Shown here piece by piece: positions 18,462 through 27,141 of a DNA stretch of 64,000 nucleotides (position 1 is its first letter; each line of letters begins with the position of its first letter). Position numbers and translations under genes: made by a program. Location of the stretch: the NCBI RefSeq assembly GCF_900142435.1, contig NZ_LT670846.1:462750-526749 (forward strand), read 5' to 3'. Origin of the DNA: Thermocrinis minervae. GTDB lineage: Bacteria > Aquificota > Aquificia > Aquificales > Aquificaceae. The notes below the pieces were generated by a model. The model had not been told where the DNA came from, did not search any database, and was given only the letters and a program-made list of their open reading frames with translations.

Positions 18462-18475
18462 CTGATTTATAAGAT

Positions 18476-18501
18476 GGGGGCTTGCGCCCCCCCATTTTTT
18501 T
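18476..18501 (+). terminator. Rho-independent terminator after glnA
   Basis: GGGGGC (18476-18481), loop TTGC and GCCCCC (18486-18491) form a six-pair GC stem followed by a run of seven T at 18495-18501. It lies between convergent glnA and speH; the last T overlaps the speH stop codon. Confidence 0.85.
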
Positions 18502-18898
18502 AGACTTTAAGCAGTGTACTTCGAAACTCCTCAGACTGCATACCTTCTTCTACATAACCTCGCTCGTGCACCTGCTTGTCTACCCTTGTGGGTTCAAGGG
18601 TAGAGATGATGTAGTCCATGGCCTTGTAAGCCTTGGCCGGATCCCCACATGTATAGACATCCACTGTGGCAAGTCCGTGCTCGGGCCACGTGTGGATGGA
18701 TATGTGAGACTCGGCCAGCAGGACTACACCGGTGGCCCCATGGGGTTGGAACTGGTAGTAGTGGGAAGATATCTTGGTCAGGCCGGCCACCTTGACGGCG
18801 GTCTCAAGCAGGTGCCTCACGTCTTCAACCCGGTCTATAAGCTCCGGGTTGACACCGTACAGGTCCGCTAAGATATGCAGTCCGAGGGTCTTTGCCAT
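18500..18898 (-). CDS. speH: S-adenosylmethionine decarboxylase proenzyme
   Basis: The protein is 132 aa from the ATG at 18896-18898, which has GGAGGAG upstream; a longer reading to 18934 is unlikely. The self-cleavage site is AESHISIHTWPE, with Ser64 becoming the pyruvoyl group. It decarboxylates SAM to give the aminopropyl donor for spermidine and longer polyamines, which are abundant in thermophiles. The size is that of the short bacterial/archaeal class. No spermidine synthase is adjacent. It faces glnA tail to tail. Confidence 0.93.
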   Translation of the reverse strand: MAKTLGLHILADLYGVNPELIDRVEDVRHLLETAVKVAGLTKISSHYYQFQPHGATGVVLLAESHISIHTWPEHGLATVDVYTCGDPAKAYKAMDYIISTLEPTRVDKQVHERGYVEEGMQSEEFRSTLLKV

Positions 18899-18971
18899 CT
18901 TCTCTCCTCCTTCACAAGTTTTAGCATGATACACCTCCTAAAACACAGAATACTAAATTATAATAGCTTTT

Positions 18972-19433
18972 ATGAAAAACTCAAGAGGAAAACAAAAACT
19001 TCGTCCCACTTCTTCCCTGGTAAAAGGAGCACTCTTCAACATGCTAGGAGACATAGAAGGCTTAAGCTTCCTGGATCTTTTTGCCGGTACTGGACAGGTG
19101 GGCCTGGAGGCATGTAAAAGGGGAGCAAAGGTAACTTTTGTGGAAAAAAACCGGACTTTAGCAGAAAAAATAAAACATCTTTCCTGTGGACAGGTGGTCT
19201 GTATGGATGCCATTAGATTCTTAGAAACCTCTGAGTCCTACTACGACATCATCTTTGCAGACCCACCTTATTCCTTTGAAAGTTACGATAAATTAATACA
19301 TCTGGCATTAAAAAAGCTCAAAAATGGAGGAATATTTGTACTAGAACACTCAAAAAAGTTGAACTTCGGTGCAGATAAGATGAAAACGTACGGTGATACG
19401 GTCCTATCTCTGTGGAGGAAGGAAGATGGTTAG
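18972..19433 (+). CDS. rsmD: 16S rRNA (guanine966-N2)-methyltransferase RsmD
   Basis: At 153 aa this is a Rossmann-fold methyltransferase. It has the RPTSSLVKGALFNML start, SAM motif FLDLFAGTGQVGLEA and catalytic FADPPY. These are the RsmD signatures, here a little shorter than the usual ~180-190. It modifies G966 in the 30S P site. coaD overlaps its last 8 bp, the common rsmD-coaD pairing. Confidence 0.9.
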   Translation: MKNSRGKQKLRPTSSLVKGALFNMLGDIEGLSFLDLFAGTGQVGLEACKRGAKVTFVEKNRTLAEKIKHLSCGQVVCMDAIRFLETSESYYDIIFADPPYSFESYDKLIHLALKKLKNGGIFVLEHSKKLNFGADKMKTYGDTVLSLWRKEDG

Positions 19434-19905
19434 GGTAGTCTACCCGGGTACTTTTGACCCACCACACCTTGGCCACCTGGACATAGTAAAGAGAAGCCTA
19501 AGACTCTTTGATGAAGTCCTAGTGGCTGTCGCTAAGAATCCTCAGAAGAAGACCCTCTTCACCCTTGAGGAGAGGGTAGACATGTTTCAAAAGATGGTTG
19601 AAGGAATGGAAAGGGTCAGTGTGGAGGGTTTTGAATGTCTGCTTGTAGATTTCATGAAGCAGAAGAATATATGGGTGATAGTGAGAGGCGTAAGACTCTT
19701 TACAGACTTTGAGTACGAGCTTCTTATAGCTATGAACAACCATAGACTAATGGGAGTAGAAACGGTTTTTATGATGCCTTCTCAGGAGTACATACATATA
19801 AGCTCTAGCATAGTAAAGGACATAGCCTCGTACTGTGGAAATCTGGAAAACCTAGTTCATCCATACGTAGGAAAGAAGCTTAGGGAAAAGTTTGGTTGCT
19901 ACTGA
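19426..19905 (+). CDS. coaD: Phosphopantetheine adenylyltransferase
   Basis: The 159-residue protein starts at the ATG at 19426, preceded by GGAGGAAGG inside rsmD. It has the nucleotidyltransferase motif GTFDPPHLGHLDI and the C-terminal ISSSIVKDIA. It makes dephospho-CoA from 4'-phosphopantetheine and ATP. Length is normal. The 3' end overlaps the facing gcvH gene by 7 bp. Confidence 0.95.
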   Translation: MVRVVYPGTFDPPHLGHLDIVKRSLRLFDEVLVAVAKNPQKKTLFTLEERVDMFQKMVEGMERVSVEGFECLLVDFMKQKNIWVIVRGVRLFTDFEYELLIAMNNHRLMGVETVFMMPSQEYIHISSSIVKDIASYCGNLENLVHPYVGKKLREKFGCY

Positions 19906-20342
19906 TCTCCCTTACACTCCACTCCTTCTCTGTCTATGTACTCCTTCATCTTTTGGATGGCCTCCTGCCCTGTAACTAGGTCCTTTATATCCCTTTCTAG
20001 GTTGTCCGGCTTTATTCTCACTATCCATCCTCTCCCATATGGATCATCGTTTATAAGGTCAGGAGTGTCAAAGAGCTCTTCGTTTCTTTCTACGACTGTA
20101 CCCTCTATGACAGCCGGTACTGGACCCGTCCACTTGCCACTCTCCAAGCTCGCATAGGGCTTGCCCTTGGGCACATGCCTACCAGCCTGCTTTATCCTGA
20201 CGTTTACCATTCTACCTGCCCTCGTCTGGCCTACATCTGTAGCACCGACTGTTACGGTTCCATCTGGTTCTATCCTATACCAGACCTGGTTTTCTATATC
20301 GTAGTAAAGATCCTCAGGTATGTTACACCCCTTATACTTCAT
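19899..20342 (-). CDS. gcvH: Glycine cleavage H-like lipoyl protein
   Basis: The protein (147 aa) has the GcvH fold. The lipoyl-lysine hairpin reads LESGKWTGPVPA, followed by GTVVERNEEL and NDDPYGRGWIVRI. Aquificaceae carry several GcvH-like proteins; some (LbpA) serve lipoate-dependent sulfur oxidation with sHdr rather than glycine cleavage. No gcvT/gcvP or hdr genes are in the window, so which role applies is not decidable here. It overlaps the aldolase gene upstream by 4 bp. Confidence 0.85.
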   Translation of the reverse strand: MKYKGCNIPEDLYYDIENQVWYRIEPDGTVTVGATDVGQTRAGRMVNVRIKQAGRHVPKGKPYASLESGKWTGPVPAVIEGTVVERNEELFDTPDLINDDPYGRGWIVRIKPDNLERDIKDLVTGQEAIQKMKEYIDREGVECKGDQ

Positions 20343-20875
20343 AGCATAAGTATTTTACAGGAATGCTCAAGGACAGATATATGACTGTAAGCATAAAAGG
20401 GGTCCCTGTCCGCCGAAAAAACACCATGACCCCTGACTACCACAATGTGGCTATCCTTGAGTGCTTCTGCTACAGCTTGAGCCAGCTCCTCGCTTCCAGG
20501 TTTGTAAGGTCCTATCACGCGTACCTCACACAGCAGGTCCATACCTTCCGAGTCTACAGGTCTTATTACGTCCACCTTTAGAGATAAGGCTACTGTATGA
20601 ATAGGATGGGCATGTACTACAGCGCTCTTCTCTGTATGAAGGTACACAGCCCTATGAACCAAAAGCTCAGAAGAAGCCCTTTCCCATAGGACACCACCCT
20701 CAAAACTAACAAACACGAAGTCTTCTTCACCAAGGTTCCCCAGGTGAGAACCCCTTCTGCTTATAAGCATTCCGTTGCATACCTTGACTGATAGATTTCC
20801 AGCCCTCGCGTCCACAAGCCCTTCTTGGAACATTAACCTTCCTACATGTATAAGCTTTCTCAAATGGTACCTCAT
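20339..20875 (-). CDS. Class II aldolase/adducin-like protein
   Basis: This 178-residue protein has the zinc-binding pattern of the class II aldolase family. An early AGNLSVKV segment is followed by the acid residues of SSELLVH, HAHPIH in the middle and a third ligand in VRGHGVF. Relatives include fuculose-1-phosphate aldolase, ribulose-5-phosphate 4-epimerase and 5-methylthioribulose-1-phosphate dehydratase or aldolase. Because polyamine synthesis releases methylthioadenosine and speH is nearby, a methylthio-sugar role is possible, but that is inference. It overlaps both the helicase and gcvH genes by 4 bp. Confidence 0.75.
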   Translation of the reverse strand: MRYHLRKLIHVGRLMFQEGLVDARAGNLSVKVCNGMLISRRGSHLGNLGEEDFVFVSFEGGVLWERASSELLVHRAVYLHTEKSAVVHAHPIHTVALSLKVDVIRPVDSEGMDLLCEVRVIGPYKPGSEELAQAVAEALKDSHIVVVRGHGVFSADRDPFYAYSHISVLEHSCKILML

Positions 20876-22839
20876 TCCACAGGCTCCAAAAAGCCGAGGT
20901 AGATGGTCTTTACAAAGCTTCCAAAGTCTACACGAGCTTTCTCTTCTTGCAGGCTTATTATCCTTCCTAATCCAAATTCTTTGTGTTTTACAAGCTGTCC
21001 TTCTTTTAAGGTTTTTACGGATCTTAGCTCTGGCATGTAGGAAGTTTTCCTCTTAAAGGCAGAAAGGTCTAGAAGATCCTTGGGTATGTCGGACAGGAAG
21101 GAGCTAGGTTTTCTGTTTGAACCTCTCGTGTAAGTCAGGTAGAGCATATCTTTTGCCCTGGTTATAGCAACGTAGAAGAGTCTTCTTTCTTCTTCCAACT
21201 GTCTTTCATCCTCAAGAGCCTTCTCGTGCGGAAAGATTCCTTCTTCTAGCCTTGGTAGAAACACTACAGGGAACTCAAGTCCCTTGCTTGAATGTACTGT
21301 CATTATGCTAACTCCTCTTCCCTTATCGTCTACATCTGCAAGGAGGTCTACTTCAGCCAAAAGGTCCTCTAGAGATATGCCTCTTTCCCATCTTTCTTTC
21401 AAGAACCTCATAAGCTCTTTGATGTTTTCCAGCCTCTCTGTAAAGTTTGTGTAGTTCTCCTCTAGGTATGTTTCAAAGCCTACTTCTTGGAGTATAGCCT
21501 CTAAGGTTTGGTGGTAGTTATCTCCACGATGCTTTGAGAGAGTCTTAAGGAGGTTGTGTAAGCCTATGGCTTTTTCTTGTGGCAAGTGCTTGAGGGCCAT
21601 CAAAGACTTTTCAAGAAGGTTGTTACCTGACATACCTAGGATAAGGTCCATCTGCCTCTGCGTTAGCTTTAGTCTTGAAACCTTAAGCAACCTCTCGAAA
21701 GAGAGAGAGTCCTTTGGGTTTGCCAGAAATCTTAAAAAGCTTAGAGCATCCTTTATCTCAGCTCTTTCAAAGAACTTTACAGCACCCACCACCCTGTAGG
21801 GTATTCCCTCTTGGAAGAGGGCCTTCTCTATGTAATCTGTTACGTAGGTTACCCTTACAAGTATGGCCATCTGTTCGTATGGATAATATGCTCTTAGTTT
21901 TTTTATCTCTTGTGATATCCATTTGGCCTCTTCTTCTTCTTTTAAAAACCTCCTTACCACAGGTCTGTGACTTTCGCTTCTTGTGGGTTTTAGCACAGGT
22001 ACCAGATCTTTCCAAGCTGCTTTAGAAGCTGAAAGGATAGCGTTGGCTATCCTTATGATGTATGCTTGAGATCTGTAGTTGTATTCAAGCTTTATCACGT
22101 CTGGTCTAAAGTCTTCCACAAACCTGAGAATGTTGTCAGGTCTTGCGTACCTCCACTCGTATATACACTGGTTCGGGTCACCCACCACGCATATCTTATC
22201 CTTGGCTATAGACTTTAGCATCTCGTACTGTACTGTGTTTGTGTCCTGAAACTCGTCCACCAGTATGAAGTCAAAGCTCTCACGCCATCTTGGGTTTTCT
22301 CTAAAGGCTTTTAGCGTTAGGTAGAGAATGCTACTAAAGTCAAGAAGATTTTGAGATATAAGCAGTTTTTCGTACTCCATGTATAGCTCTTCTAGTAACG
22401 GGTCTGTCTCCTCAATCAAGTCTTCTCTTTTCTTAGAGATGTAGCTCTTTAACCTTTCTAGGGATACCTCATCGCTTCCTTTAAACCTTAGTATCTTCTT
22501 GAGAAGATTATCCCTGTCGTCATCCTCAAGGAGTGTAAAGTCCTTTGAAATCCCAAGGAGTTTATGGTCCTGCTTTATAACCTTAAGCCCGAAGGAATGG
22601 AAGGTCTCCACCCATTCCAAGCTTGCCCCCACAGTCTTTAGAATCCTCTCCCTTATCTCGTTGGCAGCCTTCCTCGTAAAGGTGACCACAAGTATCCTAC
22701 TAGGGTTTAGACCCCTCACACTTATAAGATGCTCTATCTTGTGTACTAAAGTTCTTGTCTTTCCTGAACCTGCACCCGCTACCAGAAGCAAGGGTTTGCC
22801 GTAGTGTTCTACAGCTTTCTTTTGAGATGGGTCTAGCAT
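20872..22839 (-). CDS. UvrD/Rep/PcrA-type ATP-dependent DNA helicase
   Basis: The protein (655 aa) is a superfamily 1A 3'-5' helicase. Motifs in order are LDPSQKKAVEH (Q motif), GAGSGKTRT (Walker A), VTFTRKAANEIRERI (Ia), DEFQDTN (II), VVGDPNQCIYEWR (III), YRS (IV), MTVHSSKGLEFPVVFLP (V) and YVAITRAK (VI). It is a little shorter than E. coli UvrD. The C-terminal ~60 residues contain a KHKEFGLGRI Tudor-like segment of the type that binds RNA polymerase in PcrA/UvrD. It probably acts in repair and replication-transcription conflicts. Confidence 0.93.
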   Translation of the reverse strand: MLDPSQKKAVEHYGKPLLLVAGAGSGKTRTLVHKIEHLISVRGLNPSRILVVTFTRKAANEIRERILKTVGASLEWVETFHSFGLKVIKQDHKLLGISKDFTLLEDDDRDNLLKKILRFKGSDEVSLERLKSYISKKREDLIEETDPLLEELYMEYEKLLISQNLLDFSSILYLTLKAFRENPRWRESFDFILVDEFQDTNTVQYEMLKSIAKDKICVVGDPNQCIYEWRYARPDNILRFVEDFRPDVIKLEYNYRSQAYIIRIANAILSASKAAWKDLVPVLKPTRSESHRPVVRRFLKEEEEAKWISQEIKKLRAYYPYEQMAILVRVTYVTDYIEKALFQEGIPYRVVGAVKFFERAEIKDALSFLRFLANPKDSLSFERLLKVSRLKLTQRQMDLILGMSGNNLLEKSLMALKHLPQEKAIGLHNLLKTLSKHRGDNYHQTLEAILQEVGFETYLEENYTNFTERLENIKELMRFLKERWERGISLEDLLAEVDLLADVDDKGRGVSIMTVHSSKGLEFPVVFLPRLEEGIFPHEKALEDERQLEEERRLFYVAITRAKDMLYLTYTRGSNRKPSSFLSDIPKDLLDLSAFKRKTSYMPELRSVKTLKEGQLVKHKEFGLGRIISLQEEKARVDFGSFVKTIYLGFLEPVE

Positions 22840-22862
22840 GCATATAGTTTAAAATAACCTAA

Positions 22863-23294
22863 GTGTTCAAGGAGCTTATAGCTACAGGTTTTGGTATAGG
22901 AAAACTTGGGTATGCACCTGGTACCCTTGGTACCCTCTTGGGCACCCCTTTAGCGTACTTATTTGGCTACAAGACATACCTTCTACTGGTGTTTATAGTA
23001 CTCTTTTACCCCATAGCCTACACGAGCGTTCAGGATATGCTAAATAGAACAAGAGAAAAGGACCCCGAAGAGGTAGTAGTGGACGAAATCTTAGGATATT
23101 TAGCCTGTTTTACCTTCGTTGAACCGTCTTTGAGGAGCATGGTTTTAGCCTTTGTCCTTTTTAGGATCTTTGACGTGCTAAAGCCCTTCCCTATAAACCT
23201 CTTTGAAAGGTTTCCCGGAGCTCATGGGGTCATAGCAGATGATCTTGCAGCTGGTTTTTTGGTATCAGGTCTCCTTTTCTTTCTGATCCAATAG
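22863..23294 (+). CDS. pgpA: Phosphatidylglycerophosphatase A
   Basis: The 143-residue membrane protein starts with GTG at 22863. It has the PgpA signatures GYAPGTLGTLLGTPLAYL, the acidic EVVVDEILGY and the C-terminal FDVLKPFPI and GVIADDLAAG. It removes the phosphate from phosphatidylglycerol phosphate. Only 23 bp separate it from the divergent helicase start. Its last 30 bp overlap the facing YihY gene. Confidence 0.92.
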   Translation: MFKELIATGFGIGKLGYAPGTLGTLLGTPLAYLFGYKTYLLLVFIVLFYPIAYTSVQDMLNRTREKDPEEVVVDEILGYLACFTFVEPSLRSMVLAFVLFRIFDVLKPFPINLFERFPGAHGVIADDLAAGFLVSGLLFFLIQ

Positions 23295-23993
23295 GTACAG
23301 CACATGGCCGAAGAATAAGATGAGTACAAAAGAGTAGTACACTAACACTAAGAACACGAGGGCGGAGCCAAAAGTGCCGTAAAGGGGATTCAACTTTATA
23401 AGCTTTACCATGAAAGCGGAGAAGAGCTTGTTTACTAAAAAGCTTACACCCGCCAGCAGTAGGCTTACAATCGCAAGATTTTTATAACTAGGCTTATTGG
23501 GGAAGAATATCCTGTAAAGGAGAAGGTAAACCATAAACAAGGATAAGTAGGGAAGTATCTCCGAGTGGTGTATCAAATGTGTAATGGAAAAGGCGGTAAA
23601 GATAAAAAAGGATAATAAAACTATAAAAACAGCTGTTTTTATCCAAAAGTCCCACATTTTATGTTTTTTATCAGTACCAATAATGTAGCAGAAGGCTGAG
23701 TATAGGCTTTTAGAAAAGCCTACTGAATAATAAAAGGCTATGATTACAGACAGTATGGAAATATAATGTCTGTTTTTGTATATCTTAGATAGTTCTTTTA
23801 GAATTCGGTCTGCATATTTTGGAGACAGCTCAAGGATTAATGTTTGAACTCTCTCGTAGTCCAAAAAAGGTAGATAAGAAGCTAAAGTTAGCAGCAAGAA
23901 GATCAAAGAACTCATAACCATGAGAAAGTTGTAGGTGAGTGCACCCGCATGATACAGATAGTCCCTTGAGAAGATGTCTCTAAGGTAGTTCAT
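23265..23993 (-). CDS. YihY/BrkB-family membrane protein
   Basis: The 242-residue protein has about six hydrophobic segments. It starts NYLRDIFSRDYLYHAGALTYNFLMVMSS, a variant of the conserved amphipathic entry of YihY/BrkB proteins, and ends in a Leu/Phe-rich helix with a polar tail. Members are inner-membrane proteins, often annotated as RNase BN by an old error. Function is uncertain, possibly transport. Its start overlaps the stop of the protoglobin gene by 4 bp, so the two are co-expressed. Confidence 0.8.
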   Translation of the reverse strand: MNYLRDIFSRDYLYHAGALTYNFLMVMSSLIFLLLTLASYLPFLDYERVQTLILELSPKYADRILKELSKIYKNRHYISILSVIIAFYYSVGFSKSLYSAFCYIIGTDKKHKMWDFWIKTAVFIVLLSFFIFTAFSITHLIHHSEILPYLSLFMVYLLLYRIFFPNKPSYKNLAIVSLLLAGVSFLVNKLFSAFMVKLIKLNPLYGTFGSALVFLVLVYYSFVLILFFGHVLYLLDQKEKET

Positions 23994-24955
23994 GTTTTTG
24001 TCTCTACCTTACGCACTATGAGGTACACAAGGCCAAGGGCCAGTACAACAAAACCTAAAGTAATCAGCTCGTACACCTTTTCGGGAGTTAAAGACACTAT
24101 AAGGATCTTCCTTATTATGGCCGCGAGGGCAACTCCCACAAAGACGCTTATGCTTATACTTCCTCCCCTTATGTGTTTTATCTCCTCGTACAGGAGCTCC
24201 GATACGGCGTACAGTACAAGCAGAGAGCCTAGTATACTTATGCCAAGCTTTTCCAAAGTGTACGTTCCTGAAAAAGCAAGAAGGATCTCATAGACCACCC
24301 AGTATATCAAGAACATACCTACAACTGTAAGGCTGAGCACTATGAAGGCATCAAAGAACCAGGAGATCCTCCTCAAGGTCTCTATGACTACCCTGGTGTA
24401 CTTTCCGCTACCCAAGTAAAGTTTTAGTTCCTCTTCCCTGAAGGAGCTTACCATCACGTCTAGGTTTAAGTCCAAGGCTTTGTTTACGGACGAGAGTATC
24501 CTGTCCCTTTCTTCCGAACACCCATATAGCTCGGTAAGCTTTTTGCCTATATACTCCCTGACAAAGTTCATAGAAGCGTTGACGTAATGGGGAGGCAACC
24601 CTATCTTCACGTGGGTTTCTCCTATACGGTAGAGCCTTCTAAGGTAGCTCGCATCGTACCTTGAACTAAAGAGGCTTATAAACCAGTCTTTTACCTTTTC
24701 CCTGTGTCTCTTTCTCACTTCCTGGCTGGGAAGGTATTTGCTGGTGTCTGGGAAGTTTTCCAAGTACCTGTAGAACTCATCCATAAACTCTTCAGCATGC
24801 TCTTCAAAGTACTTAGAGACCTTCCTTAGGTTTTCTTCATCTTCGGCCGTCCACCTGTAGTGAACCTTCAGTTCCTCTATGGACTCCACGGAGTAAAATG
24901 ATAACTCTGATGAAGAAAAAACTTCTTTGGTTTGTGATAAGGTTAAGCCTGCCAC
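23990..24955 (-). CDS. Protoglobin-PsiE-like membrane fusion protein
   Basis: Residues ~25-180 look like a protoglobin/globin-coupled-sensor domain. Helices run from YRWTAEDEENLRKV to SVNKALDLNLDVM, and the proximal-His region is GETHVKIGLPPHY (His115 as likely heme ligand). Residues ~195-318 hold four hydrophobic helices with an ELLYEEIKHI segment, like PsiE-type membrane proteins. Heme binding and gas or redox sensing are inferred. The ATG at 24955 overlaps the divergent acyltransferase start by 58 bp; a GTG at 24889 would avoid this. I see no strong Shine-Dalgarno for either. A YihY protein follows in the same operon. Confidence 0.75.
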   Translation of the reverse strand: MAGLTLSQTKEVFSSSELSFYSVESIEELKVHYRWTAEDEENLRKVSKYFEEHAEEFMDEFYRYLENFPDTSKYLPSQEVRKRHREKVKDWFISLFSSRYDASYLRRLYRIGETHVKIGLPPHYVNASMNFVREYIGKKLTELYGCSEERDRILSSVNKALDLNLDVMVSSFREEELKLYLGSGKYTRVVIETLRRISWFFDAFIVLSLTVVGMFLIYWVVYEILLAFSGTYTLEKLGISILGSLLVLYAVSELLYEEIKHIRGGSISISVFVGVALAAIIRKILIVSLTPEKVYELITLGFVVLALGLVYLIVRKVETKT

Positions 24956-25596
24956 TGCTTGCCTTTCTTGTGAGACTTTTAGGTAGGACCATAAGGTGGG
25001 AAAGAAGGTACGACTTTGAGAGGGATAGGGGAAAGATCTATGCCATATGGCACGGGAATGCCTTAGGCATAGCTCTGTTTGGTATGGACAGGGGAATATA
25101 CACCATGGTTAGCCGCTTTAGGGATGGAGACGTGGCATCTTACATACTGGAAAAGCTGGGTTACAAGGTGGTAAGGGGTTCTTCCGAGGAAGGGAAGACT
25201 CACAAAGGTGGAAGAGTGGCACTGCTCAAACTCATACAAGCTGTAAAAGAAGGCAACAACGTGGCTATAACCGTGGACGGACCGAAGGGTCCAGCCTTTG
25301 AGGTTAAAGAGGGCGTAGTCTTTCTGGCTCAGAAGACGAAAGCATGTATACTGCCCGCCTACGCCGATTTTGACAGGTTCATCCTGCTAAACACATGGGA
25401 CAGATTTTTAATCCCCCTACCCTTTACTAAGGGTAGGATCTTCGTGGGAAATCCTATCTGTGTGTCGGAGGAGGACTCTGTGGAGGAAAAGGTTAAGGAG
25501 GTGGAGGAGGAACTCTTGAGGATATCCTCCGTGGGAAAAACCTTTCCGCTACGTAAGGGGCTTTCGCAAAGAGAAGTATTCCAAGGAAAATGCTAA
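24898..25596 (+). CDS. DUF374-type lysophospholipid acyltransferase-like protein
   Basis: The protein (232 aa) has a membrane-anchoring N-terminal helix, then IYAIWHGNALGIAL where the catalytic-type His lies. The VSRFRDGDVAS and AITVDGPKGPAF blocks define the DUF374 acyltransferase relatives of LpxL/PlsC. It may acylate lipid A or a phospholipid in the inner membrane. The ATG at 24898 has GGAG five bases upstream; an ATG at 24910 is an alternative. The last ~34 codons run antisense through the end of the K+/H+ antiporter gene. The tail GKTFPLRKGLSQREVF is therefore probably an extension past the normal family end. Confidence 0.8.
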   Translation: MITLMKKKLLWFVIRLSLPLLAFLVRLLGRTIRWERRYDFERDRGKIYAIWHGNALGIALFGMDRGIYTMVSRFRDGDVASYILEKLGYKVVRGSSEEGKTHKGGRVALLKLIQAVKEGNNVAITVDGPKGPAFEVKEGVVFLAQKTKACILPAYADFDRFILLNTWDRFLIPLPFTKGRIFVGNPICVSEEDSVEEKVKEVEEELLRISSVGKTFPLRKGLSQREVFQGKC

Positions 25597-26656
25597 GCAT
25601 GACCAGTGGAACTACTATGGCCTGCATGGGGGGGTACACAGAAGCAAAAATTACAGAAAACTCACCCCTCTGAACAAAAGATAGACTAGCCCTGAGGGAA
25701 GCCCTTCTACTAAGACCGTAGTACAGGCTTGCCAGGTACGTAGATAGTATCTTGAAGAAAACCATTGCAAAGACGAGTAGCACATAAAGAAGGATATTGT
25801 CGTACGCTTTTAACTCAATTTTGTGGGTAAAGGAGAAGAAAAATATGCCTATGGAGAGCTCCCTTATATCAACCATGTATCTCTCTATACGTTCATATAG
25901 TCTAGATTCTGTCGATACTATGACTCCAAGTAGAAAGGCAACTAAAGCTTCAGATAGGTTAAAACTGTGGGCAATGTAGACAGTAAGACTTATAGTTCCC
26001 AGGAATAAGAAGATCAAAAGATTATCTTCAGCCAATACATCGTAGAGTTTTATCAGCTTATGTGAAAGAAAGTAATCTAGAATGTAAAAGCTTATCGTTA
26101 TAAGGGCCATGAGTAGTATAAACCAACCTAGCCTAATAGGGTTTATTTCATCTCCTGCGGAAAGTGGTATGATAGCAGACAGAAGTGTTATACTCACTAC
26201 GTCCTCAAAGATTAGTATTCCTAAGAGAAGATCTATTTCTGGGTTGGCGAGTCTCATATAGTCCATGAGAAGCTTAGAGGTTATAGCAGTACTAGTGGGG
26301 TACAGAGCAGAGGCTAATGCTACAGAAAGAATTAGGTTCCTAGTAAAGCCGTAAGATATAAGGAATATTGGTATGAAGTTCAGACCAAAATCTAGTAGTC
26401 CTGGTAAAAGGATCTTTTTCAGATTCTCTTTTAATTTCTCAAAAGAGTACTCAAGGCCTATAAAGAAAAAGAGTACAGCTATGGCTATTCTTTCAAAAAA
26501 GGAAAGCTCCTTTGGTATATCCGTCATAAATAGTTTGGCGAGTAAACCTAGGAACATAAAGGAAAGTATCGTGGGAACCTTGAGGTATCTAAGCAGTAAT
26601 GGAAAAAAGAAGAGGGATAACAGTATGATACCTACGTAGAATAAGTCCGATAGCAT
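25493..26656 (-). CDS. CPA2-family K+/H+ antiporter membrane subunit (KhtU-like)
   Basis: This 387-residue protein has about twelve hydrophobic helices of the Kef/KhtU cation:proton antiporter-2 class. Typical segments are FFIGLEYSFEKLK, ALASALYPTSTAITSKLL and the GILIFEDVVSITLL acidic helix. It has no C-terminal RCK domain of its own. The preceding gene supplies that as a separate protein, with TGATG stop/start overlap, as in the KhtTU two-gene system. The C-terminus ends in a Pro-rich tail that is antisense to the facing acyltransferase gene (104-bp overlap). Potassium is the likely ion, inferred from family. Confidence 0.85.
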   Translation of the reverse strand: MLSDLFYVGIILLSLFFFPLLLRYLKVPTILSFMFLGLLAKLFMTDIPKELSFFERIAIAVLFFFIGLEYSFEKLKENLKKILLPGLLDFGLNFIPIFLISYGFTRNLILSVALASALYPTSTAITSKLLMDYMRLANPEIDLLLGILIFEDVVSITLLSAIIPLSAGDEINPIRLGWFILLMALITISFYILDYFLSHKLIKLYDVLAEDNLLIFLFLGTISLTVYIAHSFNLSEALVAFLLGVIVSTESRLYERIERYMVDIRELSIGIFFFSFTHKIELKAYDNILLYVLLVFAMVFFKILSTYLASLYYGLSRRASLRASLSFVQRGEFSVIFASVYPPMQAIVVPLVMLSIFLGILLFAKAPYVAERFFPRRISSRVPPPPP

Positions 26657-27141
26657 CAGATTTCACAGTGTCCGCAAAGTTCTAGGAAGTTGTTTATCTG
26701 TTGTCTTGTACCTACAACAATGAGAAGATCACCTTCTTTTATTATTTCCTTGTAAGGATCTGGTGTAGGTATGAACTGGTCATCTCTTGATATGGCTATC
26801 ACAGAAGCTCCTGTTTTGCTTCTTATCTGAAGCTCAGCGATTGTCTTCCCCACGAGATTAGAGTTTTTACCTACTCTTATCCACTCCATGACCATCTGTT
26901 TGAGGATCATTTCCATTCTTTCAGTTCTTACAGGTTCGTAAAGGGCACCTGCTATCAAAAAACCAAGCTCCTTAGCTTCTTCGTCTGTAAGTTCAAAAAA
27001 GCATAAAGGTTCCTCTTCCTCCATGATGAACAGCTCTCTCTTGCCCGTATGGTATATAACTAACACTAAGGATCTTTTGTTTTTTAACTCTATACTGTAC
27101 TTTTTACCTACTCCAGGTAGATCTGTTTCTTTTATCTTCAT
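26656..27141 (-). CDS. KhtT-like regulatory subunit with RCK-C (TrkA-C) domain
   Basis: The protein has 161 residues. The N-terminal half begins [16 protein letters not shown], typical of KhtT. The C-terminal half is an RCK_C domain, from SNLVGKTIAEL through ASVIAISRDDQFIPTPDP to GDLLIVVGTRQQINNF. KhtT inhibits KhtU and binds cyclic di-AMP or senses pH in Bacillus. Which ligand acts here is unknown. A Cys-rich end (CGHC) is unusual and could respond to metal or redox state. It overlaps hspR upstream by 38 bp and khtU downstream by one base. Confidence 0.85.
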   Translation of the reverse strand: MKIKETDLPGVGKKYSIELKNKRSLVLVIYHTGKRELFIMEEEEPLCFFELTDEEAKELGFLIAGALYEPVRTERMEMILKQMVMEWIRVGKNSNLVGKTIAELQIRSKTGASVIAISRDDQFIPTPDPYKEIIKEGDLLIVVGTRQQINNFLELCGHCEI

